DNA from: Tricholoma matsutake
Taxonomy: Eukaryota > Basidiomycota > Agaricomycetes > Agaricales > Tricholomataceae
DNA length: 64,000 nucleotides
Assembly: GCA_026075535.2 (NCBI GenBank)
Contig: AP026550.1
Location: 4,650,001 to 4,714,000 of the forward strand
Direction of reading: 5' to 3'
Within the stretch, counting starts at the first letter, position 1; every line of letters begins with the position of its first letter. The position numbers and the translations under genes were made by a program. Positions 20,564 to 31,456 of this stretch are shown here, one piece after another. The notes under the pieces are model-generated. The model did not search any database. It was not told the origin of the DNA and was given only the letters and a program-made list of their open reading frames with translations.

Positions 20564-21421
20564 TCAACTTCACACTGTGTATTTTGATTATTGCTATCTT
20601 ATACAAGCACTAGCTTGCTCTCAATACCTGAATGGCCTGGCCAATCAGAGACCAACGACCCAATGATCCTATGCCCCTGGCAGCCAGCTGAGCTTCCTAT
20701 GCGGCAATGCCAACAGCTCCAACAGAGCTTCAATCTGGGGAACCATCGTCCCCAGTACAGTGCTGTCGTCATCCCAGATGGCTGTGCCATTACTTGGAGC
20801 ATTCCGCTCCACACCCATCACTGCCAGTCCACTGGCTACTGTCGGGTTGGTGACAAGTGTTGCTGCCCTTTATGTTCTCCCTGCTGCGGGGGGGAAACTG
20901 TTATCGAGTGCATGTGCTTGCAGTGCGTTTGCTCAAGGGGGGCCTTGGCCCCCTGCCGATGGTGGTTCCGGTGAATAACCAGGTGAACAACCAGCCACCA
21001 CATTACTGTCACTCATGCATGACATGGTGATGGTCCACCTCATTCGTCTGGGGTGGTCAATCCTTGTTGGCTGGGAGTATGCAGACAGTTATTCCTCCTG
21101 CAAGGGGGGATTTATGGTGAATTGACACCACTGCACCTGATCTGACTTCAGTCGGATATGTGGCTGGGGGACCGGTTTGCACCAGCAGGCGATCTAATGG
21201 CTAGCTTTGGGAGGGGGGGGCTCCCCCTCAGGATTATTGCCTTTCCTGGCTGTGAGGCCAATGTCAGTGGCACTGCCCACCTAAAGTGGCTAAAATGAGG
21301 ACCTGGGTGGGAGATGGGCAAGGGGAACATGTAGATAGAGTAGTACCCAAGTTTGTACCCTGCTCCATGGACTGCGCTTGAGCCCCGCATTATAAATTGT
21401 TGACCCAAAAAAAAAAAAAAA
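20564..21421 (+). mobile_element. N-III element, 5'-truncated, with poly(A)
   Basis: It starts at GTCAACTTCACACTGTG, the same left boundary as the copy at 11453, and ends with GTTGACCC and an A-run at 21407-21421. It interrupts a minus-strand N-I 5' UTR on the left and is followed by LINE-A ORF1 tail sequence on the right. Confidence 0.65.
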
Positions 21422-24400
21422 ACCCTCCCATCCCAGCCACCCCTGAGGGGGTTGCCTGTCCTCACCCAGCTAGGTGCATCAACTGCCGGAAGAACCACGC
21501 ATATGACAATCATTGGTGCAACTTTTGGTGCAATCACTTTGACTGAGATTAGATCAAAGCTCACTATGATGAGGTGAGTGCAAAATGTATGTCTTGCTCC
21601 CCTCCTGCTCACCCTCCCGCAGGATGTGGTGGCTGAATGTAAATGAGAGACAGACTTAGATCTGTCCCTCGCTGGTGAATATTTAGTCAGAATGTAAACT
21701 GTAATTGGGGATACATGGACTCACTACTAGCAGATTTTATAGATGATTATGATTTGCTTTTCATTCAGGAGCCTCCTTGGAGACTTGTAAAACATGCCCC
21801 CTCTCCCCACAACAAGGAAGGGGAAGAGGTTATCAGCGCACCAATGAGCCCCAACTGGGGACTGTTAGTGCATCCATCAGGGATCGACATCCCCCCACAC
21901 ATTGTTGTCTACTTTTCAAACAGCATTGCTAACCTGAGACCAGGCCTCCATTGAGATCTGATTGATAGCCATGACATCCTGATATTTTCATTGGGAATAG
22001 GGGATGATGTCATGCTACTTGCAAATGTCTACTCAGACAGCCAACACTCAGCCATCACACTTCTATATGAAAATGTCATGATGATCCCATGCCTCCACTT
22101 CATGTGTGGTGATTTCAATGTGAGGCACACCTCCTGGGACCCCCAGGGACCTGAGCACTCTATTCATGCAGACCACCTAGTAGAAACGGCGATGGCACTA
22201 GGCCTGACAAGGGCCCTCCCCATGGAAGAGGGACCCACTCACTTTCCCCCACTCACTTTCCCCCACAACAGGGCTATCACCCCACTGTGATCGACCTAAT
22301 GTTCATACCCACAGATCTCAGATTCACATTGTATTGTGAGATAATTCCAGAAGCCAGGGGTATGTCTGACCATGCCCCCCTGACGCTGACTCTACCTGGC
22401 CTGGGATCTCTGGTCCCAGTAACCAAGTGGTCCATCAAAATAGGATCCAAGGAAGAGGTGTCATACCTGGATGCCGTTTCCTCTGCTTTAAACCCATGGC
22501 TTAACTGGCATGGGAACACATCGGCAGAAATAGATGATGTTGTCTTGGCAATATCAGCTATTTTGACCAAGGCATGGGATAACCATGCCAAGGAATCTCG
22601 CCTGGGTAAGTCATCCAAAGGATGGTGGACAGACGAGTGCAGAGGTGCTCTCGATGCGTACAGAGCTTCCCATGATGGGGAGGACTGGAGGCACTATTGT
22701 AAAGTCATGTGACATGCAAAGCATGACTTCTTTGAAGACCATATCCACAAAGTGGCTACCATGAACAGATGGCCCTGGGATCTGATGTCCTGGACCCATC
22801 AATGAAACCTGCCATCTTACGAGGCCATCTCCTTTTGGGAAAACCCTTGTAACAATCTAGATTCTCTATGGGCTGCCCTTGATGGGTCCTACAATGCTGC
22901 CTCGTACCAAGAAGTCAACCTGGGCATCTTAAATGATCTGGACCCAATGCCCAAAAGGGTGTGGATCCCATTCTCTGTCATGGAGATGAAAGAGGCGCTC
23001 AATGTGTGCTCCTCCCAATCTGCACCAGGTCCTGATCATGTCAAGTGGTTGCACCTGAAACACTGGTGTAGCACACCTGAGGTGGTGAGCCTCATCACTC
23101 ATATAGCTTAGGCATGCATCACCACTGGCCATTGGCCTGCACATTTTAAGGAGTCCCTGTCGGTTATCATCCCGAAACCAGGGAAGCCTAACTATTCTAC
23201 ACCAAAGTCGTTCAGACCAATTGTGCTCTTGAACACTCTGGGCAATCTAGTCAAAACTGTCACTTGTGCTCTCATCTTCAGACAAGGAGAACAGGTAGAT
23301 CACATTGTCTCAGCTTCTGGGAGGAGAACCCCCCCAGAAGTCGAACTCTTCACTCTCCAGCTGGGCATCTCTGCTGCCTGCAGCAAGGGATGCAAAAAGT
23401 TGGTGATTTTCTTGGATTCTACAATGGGCATTGAGTCCCTTGTTGATCCAAAACCATGCTCTGGGCAAATCTTTGCTCTGGATGCTTGTTGATCTCTTTG
23501 TCCCTGGCTAGCCAGGGATGAGGAAAGAAATGTCACATTCTGGCATGTCCCCTCGAAGTTCGAGTAGGGCGTACACAAGAAAGCTCATGATGTAGTGACA
23601 TCTACCAAGATCTCTGTGGGTCCACGCCTATGGACATCTCTAGATTACCTAAAGACCCAAGTTGAAAAAGTGGTCTGCAAGGACTGGCACATGCGGTTCT
23701 TAGAACCAACATACTGCGGAAGGTATTTCCTACACCTCAAAGGGGTGGGAGGAAAACCAGTACTACCCTTGACTCACAAAGGTGGGCCTTGGCTGGAAGT
23801 CTTGGGATCCAGCACAACTGGTACCTCCCGACTCACCCGAATGGTTACAGGCCATGCTCCCTTAGAGGAGTATCACCAACACTTTTCCCTCAATGGGGAA
23901 TACCAATGTTGGTGTCTTGGCCCCAAGGTCCAAACTCGGGACCATGTATTATGCATCTGCCCTGCAGTGGTTTGCACCAAAACTCCTGCAAGCCCAAACT
24001 CCATCAAAGGCTTCTACAAATACTTGGACAATAACCCAGAAACTGGGTCGTTCACCCCACTAGCATGGGATCCAGGATAGGTTGTGCATGCAGGGCATAT
24101 GACCCCCATCTGGTCCTGGCTAGTGTGATCGGTATGTCAATGGCGACTGTAGAAGGCAGTCGACGAGTCTGTTAACCCTCATAAATGGGGCTCGCCTGCA
24201 TTCAGGAGCGACTGTTGGGGGGGGGGGGGGAAACACAACACCAGGTACTGGGTCGGGGAGGCACCTGAGTGCTTCCAGATCCACTGTTGGTTGTGCATTA
24301 CAATGATTCAGTCAACTACACCTTCCTTTCTGAGCTGAGAGGCTCATGTCAGGGCAGCAGTTTCCTCTAAATCTTGCACACATACCCATGGAGTCTTGAG

Positions 24401-24536
24401 GGATACTTCGCCAAGTCCGGGTTGTCGGTACACCACCCCTGGCAAATCTGTTTAATCAATAAAAGGGGCCTCCTTAGTAGTTGTCGCAGTTATCCAGGTG
24501 GTTGGTGCAAAGATTAGCAGGGGGATGACTTGGATC
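21422..24536 (+). mobile_element. LINE-A copy with most of the RT deleted
   Basis: The copy begins in the last ORF1 knuckle region (CINCRKNHAYDN in the right frame), carries ORF2 and most of the 3' UTR, and is cut at 24536 by a repeat with possible inverted ends. An internal deletion joins RT finger sequence (VLLNTLGNLVK) directly to RNase H (TVTCALIFRQGEQ) near 23256, removing the RT palm and the YVDD box. Confidence 0.75.
21715..24080 (+). pseudogene. LINE-A ORF2: endonuclease, RT-deleted, RNase H
   Basis: The start MDSLLADFIDDYDLLFIQEP gives the endonuclease N-terminus with its catalytic Glu in FIQEP. A TGA at 21952 follows GLH, exactly as in the minus-strand copy. CGDFNVRHTSWDP and MSDHAPLTLTLPG are the metal-binding and SDH motifs. 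Stops or frame changes occur near 22270, 22711 (TGA before HAKH) and 23109. RNase H retains EVELFTLQLGI and LVIFLDSTMGI, then a TGA at 23489. The C-terminus keeps CWCLGPKVQTRDHVLCICP. CGA is intact at 23838 (LTRMVTGHAP), while the 14859 copy has TGA. Confidence 0.75.
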
Positions 24537-24836
24537 CAGTAATTTACATGGCCCCATATGTTCCACGTGGATCCATGCGGACTGTGCGGACTCCATGCAG
24601 AGTCCAACCATCTGGTGACCAAAATGAAAAATTACACCCCTTTTGCTGTGGACTCCACCCCAGTCCATGTGGAGTCTGCATAAGTCCTCATGGAGTCTGC
24701 ATAAGTCCATGCAGAGTCCACATAAATCCGTGCAGAGTCCACATAAGTCTGTGCAGAGTCCGCATTAGTCTGCCCAGAGTCTACATAAGTCTGTGCTGAG
24801 TCTGCACAGGTAAGGGTCATTGCATATACACTACTG
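24537..24836. repeat. 21-bp tandem repeats, possible hAT-like MITE
   Basis: From about 24665 to 24806 the unit AGTCCACATAAGTCTGTGCAG and variants repeat about seven times. The block is bordered by CAGTAATTTACATGG (24537) and, inverted, CAGTAGTGTATATGC (right end 24836), which look like short terminal inverted repeats similar in style to those of the 17059 element. The expected 8-bp duplication is not recognisable, so the MITE reading is tentative. The tandem repeats themselves are clear. Confidence 0.5.
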
Positions 24837-24866
24837 ACTAGCTTACAGATACAAGGATCAACTACA

Positions 24867-24964
24867 TGTCACTATCATCATCAGTGTCATATGATACACA
24901 CACCTTTTTGCCCTTCTTGGGCTTAGGTTCCTTCCCCTTGCTTCGCTTTCTCATTCTTCTTTTC
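24867..24964 (-). pseudogene. Lys-rich, acidic-tailed coding-like fragment
   Basis: On the minus strand one frame reads KRRMRKRSKGKEPKPKKG, then KKVCVSYDTDDDSDM and TAG at about 24869-24867. A basic, nuclear-localisation-like run with an acidic C-terminus is typical of the end of a nuclear protein, but the fragment is too short to assign. It lies just downstream of an N-element poly(A), like the gene fragment at 2700-3045. Confidence 0.3.
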
Positions 24965-24981
24965 AGTTGTTTTCGGCTCAG

Positions 24982-26471
24982 TTTTATTTTATTTTATTTT
25001 TTTGGGTCAAAAATTTATAACATGGCGCCTGAGCGCAGTCCATGGAGCAGGGGACAAACTAGGGTACTACTATATCTACACGTTCCCCTCACCCATCTCC
25101 CACCCAAGTCCCCGTTTTAGCCACTTTAGGCAGGCAGTGCCACTGACGTTGGCCTCTGAGCCAGGAAAGGCAATAATCTGGAGGGGGAGCCCCCCTCTCC
25201 TGAAGCTAGCCATTAGATCGTCCACTGGCGCAAAGCGGTCCCCCAGCCACATATCCAACTGAAGTTGGATCAGGCATGGCTGTGTTAATTCACTGTAAAT
25301 CCCCCCTTGCAGGAGGAATAACCGTCCGCATGTTCCCAGCCAATGAGGATTGACCACCCCAGATGAATGAGGTGGACCATCACCATGCCTGCGCACGAGT
25401 GACAAAAATAAGGTAGCTGGTTATTCACCTGGTTACTCACCAGAACTACTGCAAGCAGGGGGCCAAGGCCCCCCTCAAGCAAATGCCAACAAGTGCATGT
25501 GCTCGATGACAGCGTCCCCCCCACAGCGGGGGGAAGGTAGAGGGTAGCAGCTAAGTGCTGCTATCCCGATATCGGCCACCAACCATTTGGTGGGTGTAGA
25601 TGTGGAGGGGTGTTCACCCATTTTAGTAGTGGCACTGTTGGGCTCGAGGACCTTGAGGATGGTGGTGTCGTACTGGGGATGAGGGTTCCCCATGTTGGAG
25701 CTCTGCTTGAGCTGCCTGCATCGCCACGTAGGAAGCCAGAAAGGCTGCCGGTGATGTGAGATCAAGAGGCAATGCGGCAGCTGCTAGTTCTGCCGACATT
25801 GTCTCAGACAATCACCAGGTGGCCATGAACAAGTCCCAGGCCATCTGACGCCATACATTCCTCTCAGTGAGTGGAATGGTGGACACCCAGATGGTACCAA
25901 TGAAAATTGTCATTGCCTCCAGTATATGCAGAAAGCCATGAGAGGCGGCTGATATTATCTCTCGACAATGGAGGCTCATCCTCCACCAACTCTGGGATGG
26001 CGGATGAACCCCGTGATATGTGGAGGGGTGGCATGGATTGCTCCTGCTGCCCCTCTGGATAGAGGAGCTTGGCGATGCTGAGCTCCTGATTGTTGTTGGC
26101 CTCGAGCCCAAGCTTGAGAGCCAGATCATGCATCTCGGTGGCCACTTGCTGTGACACCAAGAAGCGGTTTATAGTCTCTTGCAAGGCTAGCTCGGTGAGA
26201 CCTGGAATAAATTTGACGTCTCCACTAGCGGCAGAGTCGTCAACATCTGAAAGGTCAGAGGAGTCATCCTCCGACCATAGATTGTGGAACTGATTTGCCA
26301 CCTCAGAGTCCCAGCCGCTCAGGGAGACGTGGCCGAACTCCAAAAGGTAGTTGTCTTCGAAGTCTGCGACGTCGAAACTTGTGTGTAAGAGGGGGTCACC
26401 ATGTGCTGCCCAGTGTCGAACTCGCGCTCTATGGTTTGCAGAGGGCATTGAGAATGATTTAGCAAAAGTAG
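24982..26471 (-). mobile_element. N-I element, 5' part displaced
   Basis: The 3' T-run is at about 24982-25003, interrupted by A. The element runs through its 3' UTR and ORF to AGCAAAAGTAG at 26471, where the T-run of a LINE-A copy begins. In other copies AGCAAAAGTAGATGA continues (20071), so the LINE inserted at this point. Confidence 0.7.
25812..26448 (-). pseudogene. N-I element protein, frameshifted
   Basis: It starts at ATG 26448 (MPSANHRARVRHWAAHGDP) and is open through ANQFHNLWSEDDSSDLSD, ETINRFLVSQQVATEMHDL and IPELVEDEPPLSRD. A short deletion in the ERTEIS codons near 25960 then shifts the frame. In the new frame SHGFLHILEAMTIFIGT and VWRQMAWDLFMATW follow, then a TGA at 25812 in the same Gln position as in the 19415 copy. 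An upstream Met at 26748 lies in the LINE-A 3' UTR and is not the start. Confidence 0.6.
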
Positions 26472-29400
26472 GTTTTTTTTTTTTTTTTTGGGTCAAAAAT
26501 TTATAATGTGGTGCCTGATCGCAGTCCACGGTAGAGACATACAAATGAAGTACACTACACCTAGCCCAAGTCCTCCTCCTGCTAATCTTTGCACCAACCA
26601 CCTGGATAGCTGCGATGACCACTAAGGGGGCCCCCTTTATCAAGTAAACGGACTTGCCAGTGGTGGCGTACCGACAACCTGGACTTGACAATGTCGTGTT
26701 CCCCGAATCCCCATGGGTATGAGTGCAAGATTTAGGGGAAACCGCCACCCCGACGTGAGCCTCTCAGCTCGGAAAGGAAGGCATAGTCAGCTGCAAAGCC
26801 ATAATGCACAATCGACAGTGGATCTGGAAGTGCTCAGGCGCCTCCCCGAACCGGTACCTGGTTTCATGTCCCCCTGCCCTCACAGTCGCTCCTGAACATG
26901 GGCAGGCCCCCTTTATGAGGGTTGACGGACTCGTCTGGTGCCCTATGGCCACCCTGACATACCGATCACACTAGCCAGAACCAGATGGGGGTGATATGCC
27001 CTGCGCGCACAACCTATCCTGGATCCCATGCTAGTGGGGCAAATGACCCTAGTGCAGGGTTGTTGTCCAAAAATTCATGAAAGCCTTTGACCGTGTCTGG
27101 GCTTGCACGAGTTTCTTTGCAATCCACCTTGGGGCAGATGCATAAAATGTGATCCCAAGTTTGAATCTTGGGACCGAGGCACCAACATTGGTACTCCCCG
27201 TCGAGGGAGAAATGATGACAATACTCCCCTATGGGAGCATGGCCAGTGATCATTCGAGTTGCATGGGAGGTGTCAGTGGTGCTGTTTCCCTTGACTTTCA
27301 GCCAAGGCCCACCCTTGTGGGTCGAGGGTAATACTGGCTTCCCTCCAACTCCTTTGAGTTGGAGGAAGTGCCATCCATGGTACAACAGTTCTAAGAACTG
27401 TGTGTGCCAATCCTTACAAACCACCTTTTCGACTTGGTTTCTAAGGTAGTCTAAAGACATCCGAGGGTGTCTGCCCATGGAGATCTTGGTAGATGTAGCT
27501 ACATTGTGAGCCTTCTTGTGCACATTCCACTTGAATTTTGAGGGGACATGCCAGAATGTAATGTTCCTCTCCTCATCCCCGGCTAGCCAGGGACGAAGAG
27601 AGCGACAAGCGTCCAGGGTGAAGATCTGCCCAGAACGTGGTGTTGGATCCATGAGGGACTCAATGCCCACTGTAGAATCCGAGAAGATCACCAGCTTTTT
27701 GCAGCCCCTGCTGCACGCAGCTGAGATGCCCAGCTGGAGGGCGAATAATTCCACTTCTGGGGGGGTTCTTCTCCCAGAGGCTGATACAATGTGATCTACC
27801 TGCTCTCCCTGTCCAAAGACCAGAGCACAGGTGACCGCTTGGAACTTGGCATCGGTGGGCACAGATGCGTCCACTGCAATGACTAGAGTGTCATCCTCTA
27901 CCTGGGCAGCAGCCCAGGCTTTGTCGAGGTCACTCCTGTAAGATTTCCTCACCTCGTCCTCCTTGGAGGCAAGGCAATGAGAGGAAAAGTGAGTGGGGAA
28001 TAAGTCCTTCACTCTGTTTCCCAGTGTGTTTTCTTCCCCAAAGGGGTCAAATTTGTCATCAGGTACAAGGGACAGTGCTGTCACAGAAGCAACAGATGGG
28101 CCCTGTAGTGTGAGTGTGTTGAGCACATCGCCTCCCCAGAGACCTAGGCCATGAGGGTGGGTCATGCCAACGTGATTTGCTCCCAAGATTGCTCTTAGGG
28201 GGTGAGATGGGGCCAGCAGGGGGGTTCTAAACACCCCTCTATCAACTAATCTATGCAGTAACAGTTGCATGGGCAACAGTCCTGCGATACTTTCCAGCCC
28301 ACCGATAGGGGTGGTACGGAATGCACCGAGGATCCAGCATGCAGCGATGGACTGCACCTGGGCCAATGCTTTGATAACACCCTTGACGTGTGCACCCTTG
28401 AAGTGCCAGAGTCTAAGTCCATACGTCATAATGGGTACAACACATGAACGGTATAGGAGGCGTTTCTGCATGGGGGTTAGCCCTCTTACAGAATTGCCGA
28501 GCATTCCCATCACCCTCACAGTGGTGAGGGCTTTGGTGGAGTAAAATTGTGTGTGCTCCTTGAAGGTGAGTTTACAATCGAAGAAGAATCCAAGGTACCT
28601 CCAGGTAGTCTTGGGTTTGAGAGGTGAGTTGCCTATGTATGGGGCAAACCCTAGATCTATCAGTAGAGGGGTGAAACTCCTCGACCTAGAGAAGTGGAAG
28701 ATCTCAGACTTGTCGTGTTCCAGGACAAGTCCAAGTGAGGTGAATGCCTGGAAGATCCAGCCATATGCTTCTTTGAGAAGGGGGAGGTTGTCCTCCAGCC
28801 ATGTAGAGTGGGCGATGAGGGTGCCATCGTCCACATAAGACATGAGATCGACGTCTCTGCCGATGTCGCTTCTTCTGAAGAGTTTCATAATGGGTGTTAG
28901 GTACAATGCCGATAAGACTGGGGACAAGGCAGATCCTTGTCCCACCCCCACATCGGCTGCAAAAGACCCAGATGAGAAGGCATTCCATTTGTAGGTCATC
29001 TTGTGACCGACAAGGTAAGAGCGGAAGAAATTCACCACTTGTGCAGGGAATCCCGACTGAGAGATGATCTCCAGTAGAACCTGGTGGTTCAGGGAGGGAA
29101 AGAACTGAGCTATGTTGAAAGCGACAACACTTGTTTTGAGACCTTGAGCCCATCCTGCCCTGACGAGGTGGGTAAGATAGATTCCTGCATCCTCTGTGGA
29201 ACACTGGGCGACTCCTCCGAACTGGTTTTGCTCGAAGGCTCCGTGAGCTACTCCATTGAATTGAAGCCATCTGGACAGCATCTTCTCAACCAATTTTCCC
29301 AGAGTGTTCAGTAGCACAATGGGCCTGAATGACTTTGGTGTAGAGTAGCTAGGCTTCCCTGGTTTCGGGATAATAACCGACAGGGATTCCTTAAAGTGTG

Positions 29401-31098
29401 CTGGCCAGTGGCCAACAGTGATGCATGCCTTGGCAATGTGGGTGATGAGACCTGCTACCTCGGGATTGCTACACCAGTGTTTAAGGTATGACCATGTAAC
29501 ATGATTGGGACCTGGAGCAGAATGGGAAGAGCACACGTTGAGTGCTTCTTTCATTTCCATAATGGAGAATGGGATCCAGGCCCTTTCAGGCACTGGATCC
29601 AGATCATCTAAGATTCTCAGATCGACTACTCGATCCGAGGCAGCATTGTATGAGCCATCGAGGGCAGCCCATAGGGAGTTGAGATCGTTGCATGGCTCTC
29701 CCCGATAGGAGATTGCCTCATACAATGGAAGGTTTCTTTGACGCGTCCAGGACATAAGGTCCCAGGGTCGTCTGTTCATGGTGGCCACTTCTTGGATGTG
29801 GTCATCAAAGAAGTCATGTTTTGCATGTCACATTACTCTGCAGTAAAGCTTCCAGTCCCCCTCATCTTGAGTGGCTCTGTAAGCGTCCAGTGCACCTTTG
29901 CATTCATCAGTCCACCATCCTTTGGACAACTTGCCTAGGCGAGTTTCCTTGGCATGGTTATCCCATGTCTTGTTTAAAATTGTTGATATCGCCAAAATGA
30001 CTTCATTGATTTCTGCCAAAGTGTTTCTGTGCCAGTTCAGCCACGGGTTTAAAGCGGAGGAGATGGCATCGAGGTACAATGCCTCCTCCTCAGATCCTTT
30101 TTTGATTGACCACTTGGTGACCGGGACCAGAGATCCCGGACCAGGCAGTGTCAGTGTCAGGGGGGCATGGTCAGATGTGCCCCTGGCTTCTGGTACTATA
30201 TTGCAGTACAACACAAATCTTAGATCCATGGGTACAAACATTAGGTCGATCACCGTGGGGTGAAAGCCCTGTTGTGGGGGAAAGTGGGTGGGTCCCTCCA
30301 CAGTTGGGAGGGCTCTCGTCAGGCCTAAAGCCATTGCCATTTCCACTAAGTGGTTGGCATGAATTGAGTGTGCAGGCCCCTGGGGGTCCCAGGAGGCATG
30401 TCTCATGTTAAAATCGCTGCACATGAAGTGTAGTCGTGGCATCATCAAGACACTCTCGTACAGGAGTGTAATGGTTAAATGTTGGCTGTCCAAATAGACG
30501 TTAGCAAGTAGCATGACATCTTCCCCTACTCCCAGGGAGAAGAGGAGGATGTCACAATCATCGATCAGATCTCAGTGGAGACCCGGTCTGAGATTAGCGA
30601 TGCTGTTCGCAAAGTAGACAGCAATGCATGGTGGGGTGTCAATCCCTGATGGTCGTACCAAGGTGCCCCAGTTGGGGCTCAACAGTGCGCCGATAACTTC
30701 TTCCCCTTCCCTGTTGTGGGCAGAGGGGGCATGTCTTATTACTCTCCAAGGAGGCTCTTGAATGAAAAGCAAATCGTAATCCTCTACAAAGTCTGCCAGT
30801 AATGAGTCCATGTATCCCCAATTACAGTTAACATTCTGACTAAATATTCATAACTGTGGGGTAGATCTAAGTCTATCCCTCATTTACATTCGGCCACCGT
30901 GTCCTGCGGTAAGGTAAGCAGGAGGGGGATGAGACGAATGTCTCGCACTCACCTCATTGTAGCGGGCTTTGATCCAGTCACAGTCAAAGCGATGTCGCCA
31001 GAAATTGCATCGACGATTGTCGGATGCATGGTTCTTCTGGCAGTTCAAGCACCTAGCTGGGTGAGGACAGGCTACCCCCTCTGGGGTGGCTGGGGCTG
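26472..31098 (-). mobile_element. LINE-A copy with complete ORF2 region
   Basis: This is the most complete LINE-A in the window: T-run at 26473-26489, 3' UTR to about 27010, whole ORF2 region (27014-30811) and the tail of ORF1 (30884-31098). At 31098 it is fused to N-element sequence. ORF1 and ORF2 are separated by a spacer of about 70 bases containing TATTTAGTCAGAATG-like sequence conserved at 21690 and 33800. Confidence 0.85.
27014..30811 (-). pseudogene. LINE-A ORF2: endonuclease, RT, RNase H (three stops incl. end)
   Basis: From MDSLLADFVEDYDLLFIQEP the order is: APE-type endonuclease (Glu in FIQEP; CSDFNMRHASWDP; TSDHAPLTLTLPG), linker (WWTDECKGALDAYRA), RT (SVIIPKPGKP; SFRPIVLLNTLGKLVEKM; FNIAQFFPSLNHQ, where other copies have FDIAQ; VGVGQGSALSPVL; YVDD at 28837-28826), RNase H (LVIAVDASV; EVELFALQLGI; LVIFSDSTVGI; AHNVA, where others have AHDVA) and a Cys/His tail (CWCLGPKIQTWDHILCICP). 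Only two internal stops occur, both TGA (30574-30572 and 29830-29828). The Asn replacements in RT and RNase H would impair catalysis. ORF2 would nick DNA, reverse-transcribe element RNA at the target and degrade the hybrid. The Tad1/I-group affinity is inferred from domain order. Confidence 0.85.
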
Positions 31099-31456
31099 CC
31101 AGAGACGTAAGGTCTAGAGGAGCTGACGCCACCCGAAGTGACTCCATCATGCTCTCTGAGAAATGCCAGGTGGTGGTGAAGAGCTCCCATGCCATCTGGC
31201 ACCAAGAGTTTCTCTCATTGAGAGGGACCGCAGACACTTGGACAGTACCTACAAACGAGGTCATCATGTCCAGTATATGCAACATGGCATGAGAGGTGGC
31301 TTTGATTTCCAGCCTCTCATCCCTTGATAATGGCACTTCATCCTCCACCAACTCAGGGATGGGGGGCAAAGGCGGTGATGGGGCAGGGGATGCCTCCAGA
31401 TAAAGGAGCTCAGCATAGCTGAGCTCCTGTGAGTATACATCCTCTTGTGGGAGGGG
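30884..31456 (-). pseudogene. In-frame chimera: N-element domain + LINE-A ORF1 tail
   Basis: One open frame runs from N-II/N-III central sequence (EDVYSQELSYAELLYLEAS; IPELVEDEVPLSRDERLEI; SWCQMAWELFTTTWHFSE; APLDLTSLAA) across a junction at about 31099 into the third LINE-A ORF1 knuckle (CLNCQKNHASDNRRCNFW) and the ORF1 end HGGRM. The residues after the junction (PATPEGVACPHPA) are those of LINE-A ORF1. The apparent start further upstream belongs to an inverted N 5' UTR, so no genuine start is present. This shows physical recombination or template switching between the two families. Confidence 0.6.

Noticed and set aside
26449..26748. Extension of the N-I ORF to a Met at 26748
   Set aside because: That part is antisense LINE-A 3' UTR including the poly(A) tract; the family start is at 26448.
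27149..29314. Plus-strand open frames across the LINE-A ORF2
   Set aside because: They are antisense shadows of the minus-strand RT and RNase H, which show full motif order.
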